Positions 1 through 9,440 of a DNA stretch of 25,948 bases are shown here, piece by piece. This DNA comes from CAIVSN01 sp043778375 (lineage in GTDB: Bacteria; Patescibacteriota; Gracilibacteria; BD1-5; UBA2023): positions 1 through 25,948 of the forward strand of contig JAYWGH010000032.1 of the NCBI GenBank assembly GCA_043778375.1, in the 5' to 3' direction. The stretch's first letter is position 1. Each line of letters starts with the position of its first letter. Position numbers and translations under genes: made by a program. The notes under the pieces are model-generated. The model was given only the letters and a program-made list of their open reading frames with translations. It was not told the DNA's origin and did not search any database.

Positions 1-1593
1 AAATGCTGTAGATGGAGCAACAGATATTGCCGTTGCAGCAGTTTGTGCATCGGTTGCTGTACTCACTGATCCTACATATTTTCTCAGAGAGAGGTTGAAG
101 GTACCAGGAAGGCCTGCTACAATACTCGCAGGGTCTGAGTTATTATTTCCAAAATTATTCGTTGAATTTTCATTTGGATTAGCGACTGCAGCAATATTTG
201 TGAAAACTCCATTGAGCGCTCCTACATTTGCTGAGAGAGTAATCACTGGGAAGTCAGCTCCAGAAGCTACCGTAGCAGAGGTGGTACAAGTGAAGCTCGT
301 TGTTCCTCAGAGTGTGCACGACCAACCTGATCCTGTAGGTACTCCAGCTGGAAATACAGTAGAATTAAATGAATTATCACTGACTGTGGTAACTCCTGAT
401 ACAGCTGCTGTACCATTGTTGCGAACTACAAATGTATAAGTAGCCTGAGAATTTTGACTTACAGAAGTGGCAGAAGTTACTGACTGAGCGTCTTGTCCAT
501 TAACGAACTTCTTTATCGAGAGGTCAAATCCTGCAGGTGGAGGTATAATAATAATATGAGCCGCATCAGTATTGTCACCTGGTGTTGCATCACCCGGATT
601 TGACACAGCTGCAGTATTTATCAGTGTAGAATTTGGTGCAGCATTTCCACTTATATTCGCTGGTACAGTGATGGGAGGAAAGGATACACCAGAACGAATA
701 CTATCAAATCGTGTACAGCTGAATCCTCGAATGCTATTTGAGCAAGACCATCCAGCACCAGTGGGAGTACCAGTAATGGAGATAGAAAGTGGGAAGCTTG
801 AGTCAGTAACAGTTGTCACCCCTGATACAACACCAGGCCCAGTATTTGCTACAACAAATGTATAGTTGATATTTGCTCATGGTGCAGCATTAAATGCTGT
901 CGCTTGGGTATCTGCGTCTACTCCGTTCACAAACTTTTTTATATTGAGGTTAAACCCGAGCGCAGGCTCAGTATAATTTGCGCTACAAGTTCCTCATACT
1001 GAGCTTCATCCACACGACCAAGTATAACCATAGGTAAACTGTCCTGTAATAGTAGAGCCTGTAAGGGTAGTGAAGTTACCAACAGCCCCCGCAGCACAAA
1101 GTCCAGGAGTAGCAATATTTACAGGGTTTGGCTGTATACCAACAGTAGTACCCGACATACAAGGAGTGACTGCTGGAATAACTCTTATGTTTGCTGGATC
1201 AGTATTATTGTTATTAAAATTATTTGCAGGATTCTCATCAGGATTATTTAAAGTAGCAGTGTTTGTGATGATACCAGAAGTAGCACTGCTCACTATTGCC
1301 TGTGCAGTGATTACTGGAAAGCTTGCTCCAACAGCAAGAGTGTCAGCTCTCGTACATACAAATCCTCCAGATACAAGACTACAGTTCCATCCTGTACCAC
1401 TTGGAGGTGCAGTGAGCTGAACTCCAGCAGGGAGATTGGCGTCACTCACACTCGTAATACCAGTAGCATTAGCTGCGCCATTATTAGTGACAATAAAGGT
1501 ATACGAAAATGGTACCCCTGTAGTTATCGGTATAGCAGTAGCTGCAGTCTGTGCATCCTCTCCATTTACTAGTTTCTTGAGTCCAAGGTCAAA
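1..1593 (-). repeat. Four DUF11-like protein repeats within the surface-protein gene
   Basis: Repeat units begin (minus strand) at 1593, 954, 528 and 99, each at the codon for the Phe of F[DN]LxxKK or FNLSLRKY. Units 2 and 3 are 426 and 429 bases long (142-143 residues). The first interval is longer (639 bases) because an extra segment of roughly 70 residues, with its own Cys residues and two in-frame TGAs (1006-1008 and 994-996), sits between units 1 and 2. The units are diverged at DNA level, so this is old tandem duplication and not recent slippage. The fourth unit runs off the left edge. Confidence 0.8.
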
Positions 1594-2286
1594 CAATACT
1601 CGTCCACATGTAGAGCTACAACTACTCCCTGGAGTACCGTTCGCTGCTCCGAGATCGCATGTCTCACCGCGGTCGGTATCAGTGACTCCGTCCCCACACC
1701 ATCTCGCACGAAGATTTAGACATTCTACTTCAGTTTCGATAGCATTTGCAGAAAAGTCAAAATTTCGGGCTGCGCTCCCGTATGATCTAAAATTCGCAGG
1801 AAATCCTCCCGTAGGCTGATCATACGAAAACCAGTTAAGTGCAAGAGGTGTGCCTGTTGTAGTCTCTCTCCATCTATATATTTCAAATACTACCTGAGTA
1901 AGTGGTTGTAGTCGATCAGCCGGAGTAACATTTGCTATATTGAGAAATGATTTTGTATCATTCCAAACAGCAGTATACGAGCCTGGTCCAGGAGTATAGG
2001 TAGTGAGTTGTCGCCAAGTGTTGTTTATCTGAAAGGCGTTTCGCGGATTGTGTATGTATACTCGAGAATCCGGATCAATCATTCTCCCTCATTGTGCTGT
2101 TTGGTTGTACTGATCGTACAGCTGATAATTGTCAGGCCCATACAAGTCGAGATTTACATTTACATCACACTGATTTGCTGGGAGTGGTGCAGGGAGTGAG
2201 AGGACCTCAAGAGCTGATGCTGAGCCTACATACACAAAAAATAATGCGATGAGAAGCGTGCAATAAGAGAAAAAATTTTTGATCAT
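1..2286 (-). CDS. Large secreted surface protein with DUF11-type repeats, 3' end beyond the window
   Basis: Starts at the ATG at 2286 and is open to the left edge (762 codons visible) once TGA is read as Gly; in-frame TGAs lie at 2089-2091, 1006-1008, 994-996, 877-879 and 307-309. Residues 1-25 are a signal peptide (Lys, hydrophobic core, SASA cleavage site). An N-terminal module of about 200 residues follows, then a Cys-rich stretch with the CGDG...GETCD...C..C pattern of DUF4215-like repeats (about residues 195-230). Next come tandem Ig-like repeats of the DUF11 / conserved-repeat type, each opening with F[DN]LxxKKxVNGxDAQ and containing YTFVVxNNG, GWxC, FxCT and a NP(D/N)ENxxNN motif. Such repeats are typical of very long cell-surface or adhesin-like proteins. 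It lies 8 bases after a lipoprotein gene, so probably in one transcript. The family assignment is mine by pattern; a binding role is inference. Total length and C-terminal anchor are unknown. Confidence 0.85.
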
Positions 2287-2294
2287 ATAAAATA

Positions 2295-2504
2295 TTAACG
2301 ATTTGAGGGGATAGGACGATTTACTCCACCTGTAGCTGCGTTTATAGGAGTAGGAGGACTAATATTTACTTCAGCATTCGAGGGTGTAGCTCCTCAAATA
2401 TCTTTTTGGGTGTTCTGATTTCGGCTGAGAGAACAGCTCGAGAGCAATATAACAACGAGAGTGAGCCCACAAAGAGTGTAGATTTTTTGAGATAAATTTT
2501 TCAT
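2295..2504 (-). CDS. Small putative lipoprotein, 69 aa
   Basis: Not visible as one open frame in the standard code because of a TGA at codon 37. Read in code 25 it starts at the ATG at 2504 and ends with TAA at 2295-2297. Residues 1-24 form a lipoprotein signal peptide: MKNLSQK, a hydrophobic run, and the lipobox LSSC with Cys24 as the lipidation site. The remainder is short, polar and Pro/Thr/Asn-rich (SPPTPINAATGG), with no domain I recognise. It is followed after 8 bases by the large repeat protein, which suggests co-expression. A longer open frame on the same strand (2501-2716) is in another frame and lacks these signals, so I prefer this reading. Confidence 0.7.
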
Positions 2505-2511
2505 ACTACAG

Positions 2512-2538
2512 ATAATACTGCAGACTCTAAAAAGTCAA
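2512..2538 (-). promoter_or_regulatory. Candidate sigma70-type promoter for the lipoprotein / surface-protein genes
   Basis: On the minus strand, TTGACT (2538-2533) and TATTAT (2517-2512) are separated by 15 bases. The -10 box ends only 7 bases before the ATG at 2504, so a transcript from here would have almost no leader. The -35 box overlaps the stem of the terminator at 2537-2563. The short spacer makes this a moderate call. Confidence 0.4.
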
Positions 2539-2563
2539 TACCCAGACGGATAATCTGGGTATT
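2537..2563. terminator. Intrinsic terminator hairpin, probably bidirectional
   Basis: A perfect 10-bp stem, AATACCCAGA / TCTGGGTATT (2537-2546 and 2554-2563), with a 7-base loop. The plus strand continues with a T run; on the minus strand the stem is followed by GACTTTTTAG. It lies directly after the stop codon of the 115-residue gene (2569) and separates it from the lipoprotein gene. Confidence 0.75.
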
Positions 2564-2568
2564 TTTTG

Positions 2569-2916
2569 TTAGGATCGAACAGCTGGGGTTGGGGGAATAA
2601 TATTTGGAGCTCCTGGAGTAGTTGGTACTCAACCAGGGAGGGTAGTTCCTCTTTCTGATATTATAGTAGGGGTTGGAGGAGCTACTGGAGCTGCTCCTGG
2701 AGTAGTTGGTACTCAACCAGGGAGGGTAGCGAGTATTTCACTTGCCTCTTTTTTGTCCCTCTGGCTCTCATCATACTCTCGCGCATTTCGCTCTTGTATT
2801 TTTACAAGATTAAGAGCAGCGGATTCTGGGTCAGATTGAGCTGTTTCGTTTGATTCAGGGCTCGTAGATGCATTAGTATCAAGGAATTCACTTTGAGAAT
2901 TTTCAAATGATGACAT
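2569..2916 (-). CDS. 115-aa hypothetical protein with duplicated Pro-Thr tail
   Basis: Starts at the ATG at 2916 and ends with TAA at 2569-2571; two in-frame TGAs (2713-2715 and 2629-2631) are read as Gly. Residues 1-67 are highly polar and charged, probably helical or disordered (Ser/Glu/Asp-rich, then ERNAREYDESQRDKKEAS). The rest is two copies of a 28-residue low-complexity module containing LPG-G-VPTTPGA and PPTP, with the UGA-coded Gly inside each copy. No signal peptide or membrane segment is evident. The same module forms part of the C-terminal tail of the neighbouring 1091-residue protein, whose stop lies 25 bases upstream. The two genes are therefore probably co-transcribed and related by exchange or duplication of the tail. 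Function unknown. Confidence 0.65.
2612..2729. repeat. Direct repeat encoding the LPGGVPTTPG tail module (two copies)
   Basis: An identical 34-base core occurs at 2612-2645 and 2696-2729, an 84-base spacing equal to 28 codons. The core contains plus-strand TCA, that is, in-frame TGA on the coding strand, so the recoded glycine is part of the repeat. A third, near-identical copy is at 3090-3123 in the next gene. Confidence 0.85.
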
Positions 2917-2941
2917 TTGTAAGTAGGGTTAAGGATTTATA

Positions 2942-5900
2942 TTAAATAGAGCTAGCTCCTGGTCGAGCTCCTGGCGTTGGTCGAGCAGAGGGGGTTGGAA
3001 TCGCTACTGGTACTGCACTAGGAGTGACTGAGGGTACTATTGCAGGAGTGGGCACTATACTGGGAGTTGGTGGAGCGACTGGAGCTGCACCTGGAGTAGT
3101 TGGTACTCAACCGGGGAGGGTAGTTCCTCCTGTAGGAGGCTTCCCAGGTCCTACTGGAGCTGGAGTGGGAGCAGGTTGAGCAGCTGATCTAGCCGCAACT
3201 ACAGCACCTACACCGAGGGCAAGTGAGCTCAAACCAGTACCGAGGACTCAGGCAAGTGGAATATCACTTGGAGTTACGATATCACCAGTAGGGTCTTCTA
3301 CTGAGTAACTCACTGTTTTACTTCCAGGAGTTTCTACGCTCATGGAAAGCTTTGTCAGCGCTACTTCATCATTCGCACACACATTGAACATAGCATAACT
3401 AAGCTCTTTCGAGAAGGTAATTGTAGAACCATTTACCTTAATTGGATTCCCTGCGAACACATCACGAATGTTACTTGAGCTTATGAGATTTTGATCAAAA
3501 TTCTGTCATCCAAGGAGTTTCTGCATTGAAAGAATAATCATCTGCTGAGATCTCGGAGAATTCAAGAATGCTTCGTTTGCTCGATCGTACATAAACTTTG
3601 TACTTCCTTTAGCCTCAAGTTTTACCTGTGAACCCTGTAGTATTTCAGATGCTCGATCATTAATATCAAGTCCTTGGGATCAATTTCTCTGAGTAAATAG
3701 CTGAGCCCGTACAATTGAGCTATCTTTTTGAACAGTACGGGTAGTCACACCTTCAAGAATACTCTTTCGAAATGCAGCGTACTGAGTCTTATCAACTCCA
3801 AGAACTTCAGCAGCATTATTTTGAGCACTTGTCATCTTATTCCCATCAGCGTATTGACGAGTCTCAAGAGCGAGCATCAATACTCCATAATTTCCCTTTC
3901 GAATCTCCTTGCGAGCAGCCGGTGCAAATCTTTCAAGTTGGTCATTATATTTCGCTAAAAATAGCTGAAGTTTTTTCTTATCTTCAATATCATTACCTGT
4001 CGATACTGGAAAGTTACGAGAGAGGAGATATCCGGCTGTTTCATTTTTTATTTGCTGGAGAAGAGCTTCCTGTTCCGCTGGATTAAAAGAAACCTTTCAA
4101 ATACGATTACTTACTCATCGTACCTTCATGAACTCACTCCAAGCTGTTGAAGATCATGCTTCAAGTGCCACTAGGGCTCGGATGTGTTGAGTATCCGTAC
4201 GGAGTCCAGCGCGATTGTAGTGACTTATTATATTTTTTGCGACAATAGTTTGCTCTTTTGAGAGATCAGCAGAGTACATACGATCATTATTTGTAGCTTC
4301 CTTTGTTACTGAGTTTCCTTTTGTTTCGACTTCAGTCCCTACAGCTATAAATGATCTGATATTTATAGTTTTCTCTGTAGTATCTATGATTAGTTTCGGA
4401 GATCATAGGATAGAGAGCGAATTTCCATTTAGATCAACGGTTGCAATGTTTGCAGGAGTGATAGTATACTCTGAAAGATTTATCTTAGCTGGATCAAAAT
4501 TAAGCTTCCATCCCTTATTTCAATCTATCTTCATTGCTCCTTTACTTCCTCCATTTAGGTAATCAACGAGCTTTTGCGAGTCAGCCTGATCTCCAAGGAC
4601 TTCACTTTGTAGTGAAAGAAACTGAGACTTCTCTTTTGAGAGAGTTGAAGTTAATCCAGTAGCCTTACCACCTACAGTAACAAACGCGAGAGGTCCAATC
4701 ATTGAGCTCATGAGTAATCTGAGGACAGATATATGAAGGCCGAGTTGTAGACTTGTAGCCTGCATTCCCTGTTCAAGACCTGTGGCTCTTTGATTGACTG
4801 CATTTTCTGTGACTGACTTGAGGAGCATACCCAGAGCCCCCTTTCTTACTCAATCGATCTGATCACTCGAAGTACTCGTAGTAAGTGGATTAGCTTTTAC
4901 GAGTCCATTAAATTGATTTACAAGTTCTTGTAGTCTCTGTGATGCAATTGGATTAGACTTAATCGCTTCTGGAAGACTACTGAGCCAGTTTGGCTTTACT
5001 GTAGCAGTTTTAAGGTCAAATACATACTCAAAGAGTTTTGTTGTACTTTTTGCTTCATTACTAAGAGCCTCAACTCTCGAGTCTTTACCAAAGTTTAGTT
5101 TGCCGGAAACCCCAGCATCTACTCATCTGAGACCCACTCAAACAAAAGGTGTAAGCTCTGCAGTAGGGGAATTCGTAGCATTTACTTTTACAGCACCCTC
5201 TACATCTGTGCTAGCTTTGATTCGATCACCTGAGTAACTCACATATACCGGTAGTTTGGAGGCCTCAAGAAGTAGACCAAGCCCCATACTTTTGAGGTAT
5301 TCACCTATTCCAGAGTTTGAAGCTGCATTTTTTACTGCATTCGCCTTCCAAGTCTCATCATTAAACAGTCGAGTGTAATACCTCTGCATAGTATCAAGCG
5401 AGAGTGAAAGAGCGAGTGGAGTAGCTTTACCAACTCAGTTACTCTCTCAGAGAGCTGTAATGTATGAGACAGTGTTTGTTCTCTCACTGAGTGTCGCATT
5501 AAACTGTTTTGCTATTTCTGCATTGACAGCAGGATTTTCACCAAAGTTGCGACCAGTTAAATCTTTTACTAGGTTTGATAATTTTGTATCAGTACCTGCA
5601 AACCGATTTATGACTTTAACAAGATCAGCCCCTGAGTATGCACGATCCTCACCAATTCTTGATGGGAGATTTGTGTCATCAGCAAGCAAACTGAGCTGAG
5701 ATTTATATGTTTCAGTTGAGTTTTTTAGGTCGTTTATTGCATCCGCAGCAGTTCGGACTATATTTCTAGCCTCTACTTTTTTGACTTCAGATATACTTTT
5801 TGTAGCTTCTCTGACTGTTGACATGGCAGTAGCAGCCCTGGTGTCTCAAGCCGCAGCAGCACTGCTCGCTGGAGCAGCAATTCTAGCAGTATTACCTTCT

Positions 5901-6217
5901 ATCCTGGTAGCTTCTGTTTTCCGAGCTAAAGATTCAATTGCATCAGACACCGCTCTTCATTCTGCTAAAGATCTACTAGGTCTAGGTAATCGTGAGACAC
6001 CTCTTGCATCGTCGAACCTATCTCGCAAGTCGTAAAATTTATTCTCAGAGATTTTATCATCTGAATTTTTCAACTTATTAGCTTCTGTCACAAAGACAGT
6101 TTTTTGTGACATATCAATGTTGTCTGTAGTATTTATACTATTAACAAGTAAATCGATTGCATTATTGTCGACAAAAGATTCCTCAGAGCTAGAACTTCTT
6201 TGTTTTTCATTTGACAT
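2942..6217 (-). CDS. 1091-aa orphan protein, possibly cell-envelope, with Pro-Thr-rich tail
   Basis: One continuous frame from the ATG at 6217 to TAA at 2942-2944 when TGA is sense; many in-frame TGAs would otherwise break it into fragments. I recognise no family. It has no signal peptide; the start is polar (MSNEKQRSSSSEESF). Residues about 90-270 are Ala/Ser/Glu/Lys-rich and look helical or coiled. Residues about 305-385 have alternating, strand-like character with aromatic and Gly residues (VYVSYSGDRIKAS, ELTPFVGVGLRG, GVSGKLNFGKD), reminiscent of beta-barrel strands. A hydrophobic stretch lies near residues 490-515. Near the end a hydrophobic Gly/Ala segment (about 990-1009) is followed by an 80-residue Pro/Thr/Ala tail with the LPGGVPTTPG module shared with the next gene. 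A structural or surface role is inference from composition and neighbours only. Confidence 0.8.
3090..3123. repeat. Third copy of the LPGGVPTTPG tail repeat
   Basis: Differs by one base (CCGGGG for CCAGGG) from the two copies at 2612-2645 and 2696-2729. The similarity extends some 25 bases further upstream on the plus strand in comparison with the 2696 copy. It lies in the tail of the 1091-residue protein, in frame with the other copies. Confidence 0.8.
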
Positions 6218-6296
6218 GGTTGATTGGGTTACCTCAACACTCTGTCACACTTTTTTCCCCCTCGCAAATAATCACCTCTTTTTTTTGTATATTTAG

Positions 6297-6325
6297 TTGA
6301 CTTTTTTTATTTTTGATTGTAATAA
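6297..6325 (+). promoter_or_regulatory. Candidate promoter for the 715-aa gene
   Basis: TTGACT (6297-6302), a 17-base spacer, then TAATAA (6320-6325), in the 114-base AT-rich divergent gap 6218-6331. The -10 box ends 6 bases before the ATG at 6332, which would give a leaderless or nearly leaderless mRNA. The -10 match is poor, so the call is tentative. I found no convincing promoter for the divergent minus-strand gene in this gap. Confidence 0.35.
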
Positions 6326-6331
6326 GTTTAT

Positions 6332-8479
6332 ATGTCTATAAATAATTCCAGCAATATACAGGCTCATCCTCTATTTACTGAGCCAAATAAAAATCTTGAC
6401 TCCACTCTTACTTCCGAGTATCAAAAGGAAGTGATACGAATAATTCTGTATGTAATAGGAGGGAATTTACTTGAGAGTACTCTACATGGTAGCGCAGAAT
6501 TCAAAGAGAATCTCTCTCCAAACACGCTCAGAGAGTCTCTACTCGCTGCCATCGACTCATCTGAATCATGGAATATTATTTTACAAAAAATGGCGTGACT
6601 CCTCCTTACAAGAGAGCTCAAAGCAGAAAAGGATAATAACTTTTTTGATACAACTGGCTTCACTTTGCCGTCAAGAATGTTTGAAATATACACTCAATTG
6701 CTCCTTCTAAAAACTCGAGTCCCCTTTTCACCCAAGATAAAAAACTATATAGAAAAAAACTTTACTCGAGAAAACTGTACGGAAAAAAATAGTACATCCC
6801 ATACCCTCATCTCCACTTGCCAACTTAACATCAATCACTCCCTCTACGCAATTGCAGCGTGATTGAAGTCTGTAATACAGTTTCATACTGAGGTATACGG
6901 TATCAATCTCTCTCCAGAGTTGCAACGTTGTATTAATATGCCTACTTACCCGATTGATACTCCATCAAAAACTCTCGATTATAAGAAGTATCCAGACGCA
7001 CTAACACTTTTTCAGGCACTCAGTGCGCTTTTTGTAGATACTGAGAGATCACCGTATATACAAAATCTCCTGCGCTATCTCGGTACAATAAGTATCTGGA
7101 ATTGGTGTTTTAAAAGTAGTACGAATATAAATACCCATAATGTCGAAATAGAAGTATTTCCACTCCTCCACCTTGGAGCACTTGCCTTTGAAGGGCTTTC
7201 CCATGATCAAAAGCTCATGCAAAAAAGTGCAAATCGACACCAATATGAACTCCTCACAAGCCTCGGTTATCCTAAAGATATAAAGTTTTTAGAGCTCGCT
7301 CCTCTCCGAGAACCTCCGATACCAGTGATGACTGAAGGATTTAATTTTGAGGATCGTCGAATGATCTTAGAGCTCATAGCACGAGCAAAGATAAGATTTT
7401 ATGATACTGGAAATGTAAAGAATTCTCTTCTTTGATACTTACAGAGCTCACCTGAAAAACTCATACCAGCCCTGGACATCATCAAATCCGGAAAAGTCGG
7501 CACAACACTCACGAATGCTCAACTCATCCATCTCCTAGAAAATAATATACCTCTATCGAGAATCAGATCACTCACTATAAGAGAGGGAGTAGTGGATAAT
7601 ATTAAGAGTGTTTTAGGACCCCAGCCACAAGTAATACCGCTCAAGCTTGTAATATCCACACCCGCTCCTAAAATCAATAGTATACCTGTAAGTAGTGAGG
7701 CTGTACCAACAAAGTTATCCATCTCTCCTGAAGAAAATCAGCTCATACGTATCCATGATCTCGCAGGAAAACTTGGTATAGCAATCCCTCTTTTTCCTGT
7801 TCCTACTGCAATGCTCTCAAAAGAACTTTTAGACAGTTGTTTTAAGCTCTCCAAGAGAGGGGATCTTTGGGGTTCTCATAACCTCAATCTGGTACCTATA
7901 TTTAGGGATATTTGGTCTTCAAAAAGTACCTTAGCACTGACAACATTTATAGCAAAATCACAGACTCTTAAAATCCTCTCAGCGGAAGTATACAAGCACC
8001 CTCGTGATCAAAGGATTCTAAATGCACTCAGAAGTAAAAATTCTACTGAAATACAACACCTGACAACGCAGTTTACTCAGGACTATCAAGCTCTCATACT
8101 CGGTATCGATCCCGCACTATTTAGCAGTACAGTGAATTGAACTGCTGATATAGGAAGCGGGGGATTTGCTACAATTCTTACCCGAATACTCGAATACCTT
8201 GCACCTCAGGTTAATCAGTCAAACGAGCAAATACTCTTAGGAGCTTTGAGCTTTTCGTGGAAAGATAAAAGACTGAGTAAAGACACTTTAGGGGTTGGAT
8301 TTAATAGTATGAATCTCCCCACTATTGGCCATCTTCCAGAAATAGGTGGATTTTACTCCGCAGTAGAGGCACTGAGTAAAAAAGCAAAAAATATCAATAT
8401 CGGCGGAAAGTGAAAAGGTGGCACTATTGGTACAGCAATCCATAAAGTTGTAAGAAATTGGAGCAAGGCTCATCAATAA
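6332..8479 (+). CDS. 715-aa orphan protein
   Basis: Starts at ATG 6332 and ends with TAA at 8477-8479; in-frame TGAs at 6596, 6860, 7433, 8138 and near 8411 are read as Gly, joining four separate open segments of the same frame. No signal peptide or clear membrane segment, so probably cytoplasmic. The middle (about residues 205-365) looks like a globular, mostly helical domain (FQALSALF, FPLLHLGALAFEGL, ILELIARAKIRF). The C-terminal 110 residues are Gly-rich (ADIGSGGFATIL, IGGKGKGGTIGTAIHK). I do not recognise the family. It is divergent from the 1091-residue gene with a 114-base gap and ends on a terminator shared with the convergent 264-residue gene. It seems to form its own transcription unit. 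Confidence 0.8.
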
Positions 8480-8504
8480 AAAAATACCCCATTGGGGTAT
8501 TTTT
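8480..8504. terminator. Bidirectional intrinsic terminator between convergent genes
   Basis: A perfect 11-bp stem, AAAAATACCCC / GGGGTATTTTT, with a 3-base loop (ATT, 8491-8493), starts one base after the TAA of the plus-strand gene and lies 15 bases past the TAG of the minus-strand gene. It has A and T tracts on either side and so can serve both strands. Confidence 0.9.
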
Positions 8505-8518
8505 ATGAACTCTAAGTC

Positions 8519-9313
8519 CTAGATAGACTTTCTCTTACGTGCAAACATGAATGCAAGTCCGAGAAGAAATGCGAGTCCGAGAAAAAGAAAAGTATCCGCG
8601 GCACCCGTTTTGACTGCAGTTGCCTGCGGTGGAACTGGAATTTTTACTACTGTTGGAGGTGGAGCAACAACTGCTACAGGAGCGGCTACTGCTGTCACAC
8701 TTGCTGCGAGCTTGTAGGCTGCACATTCAGTATGTACAACTGCAGCTGTTGGTTTTCCAGTTGTAGCATCAATCACTCTGTAATTCACTGGATATTTGAT
8801 CATTCCAACGTAATCTCCTGCTTTTTTATCAGAACGCTCAATTCGATAATTTGCACTGAGTTCTGACTCAAGAACAGTTACCGTTTTACCTGCCTTGAGA
8901 CTAAACACATTTCGCTTTGCAGTTGACCCAGAAGCTGTCTCAGGAGTAAATATTATGTCTGATCCGACATTCCAAAAAGCTTTCTCGTCATTTGGATTGG
9001 CAATCCAATTTGTCCCAGCACCTCAGAGGTTAACAAGTTTTGGGTACATAATCTCATCCTCGTAAATGACATGCTCAAGTGAGGTAGTATTTGTCCATCG
9101 ATCTGAAAGACCAGTAATAGCTTCGCCTGGTTTTACAGATCCTGCCTCAAAACATTGAAACGATCCAGTACTATTCGCAAGACAACCATTGGCGGTAAAG
9201 ATGGGGTTTGATCCGCAAGGAACTTCCTGAAGAAGACCTTGAATTTGGGCTGCATATGCTTGAGTTCCTACAAAAAGGAAAGCCCCAGCAAGGAGTAATT
9301 TAGTGACATTCAT
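8519..9313 (-). CDS. Exported protein with C-terminal membrane/wall anchor, 264 aa
   Basis: Starts at ATG 9313 and stops at TAG 8519-8521; one in-frame TGA (9023-9025) is read as Gly. Residues 1-22 are a classical signal peptide ending AYA-A. The mature part contains several Cys residues (VPCGSNPIF, NGCLANS, FQCFEAG, HTECAAYK) and looks like a small beta-rich extracellular domain. An Ala/Val/Pro linker follows (APVAVVAPPPTVVKIPVPP), then AVKTGA (about 233-238), a hydrophobic segment (about 241-258) and RKRK (259-262). This order (short TG motif, hydrophobic stretch, basic tail) is that of a sortase-type sorting signal, although the motif is not canonical LPxTG. Without a sortase it would simply be a C-terminally anchored membrane protein. 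Function of the extracellular part unknown. Confidence 0.8.
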
Positions 9314-9340
9314 AGGATAGAGTGAAAAAATATCTATGTG

Positions 9341-9368
9341 ATATTAGACGAGCTCTCATCTTTGTCAA
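9341..9368 (-). promoter_or_regulatory. Promoter for the anchored exported protein
   Basis: Minus strand: perfect -35 TTGACA (9368-9363), 16-base spacer, -10 TAATAT (9346-9341). The expected start lies about 20 bases ahead of the ATG at 9313. It is back to back with the frr promoter. Confidence 0.6.
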
Positions 9369-9376
9369 AAATTTTT

Positions 9377-9405
9377 TTGCAAAGTCTCCGCATCCTCTCT
9401 ATAAT
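9377..9405 (+). promoter_or_regulatory. Promoter of the frr-mfd operon
   Basis: TTGCAA (9377-9382), 17-base spacer, consensus -10 TATAAT (9400-9405). A second TATAAT lies at 9412-9417 without a good -35. Either would start transcription 17-30 bases ahead of the frr ATG at 9441. It drives the plus-strand housekeeping cluster; the 127-base gap 9314-9440 holds this and the divergent promoter, nothing else that I can see. Confidence 0.6.
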
Positions 9406-9440
9406 AAACACTATAATTTATTCACTTATTGACACTTACT

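Noticed and set aside
2501..2716. Minus-strand 71-codon open frame rich in Ser/Tyr/Asn
   Set aside because: It lies in another frame across the repeat of the 115-residue gene and the terminator. The low-complexity sequence is an out-of-frame reading of the repeat; the lipoprotein frame has real signals.
2608..3124. CRISPR-like array from the repeated 34-base cores
   Set aside because: Only three copies, within coding frames, with non-uniform spacing (84 and 394 bases) and a clear protein-repeat explanation; no cas genes.
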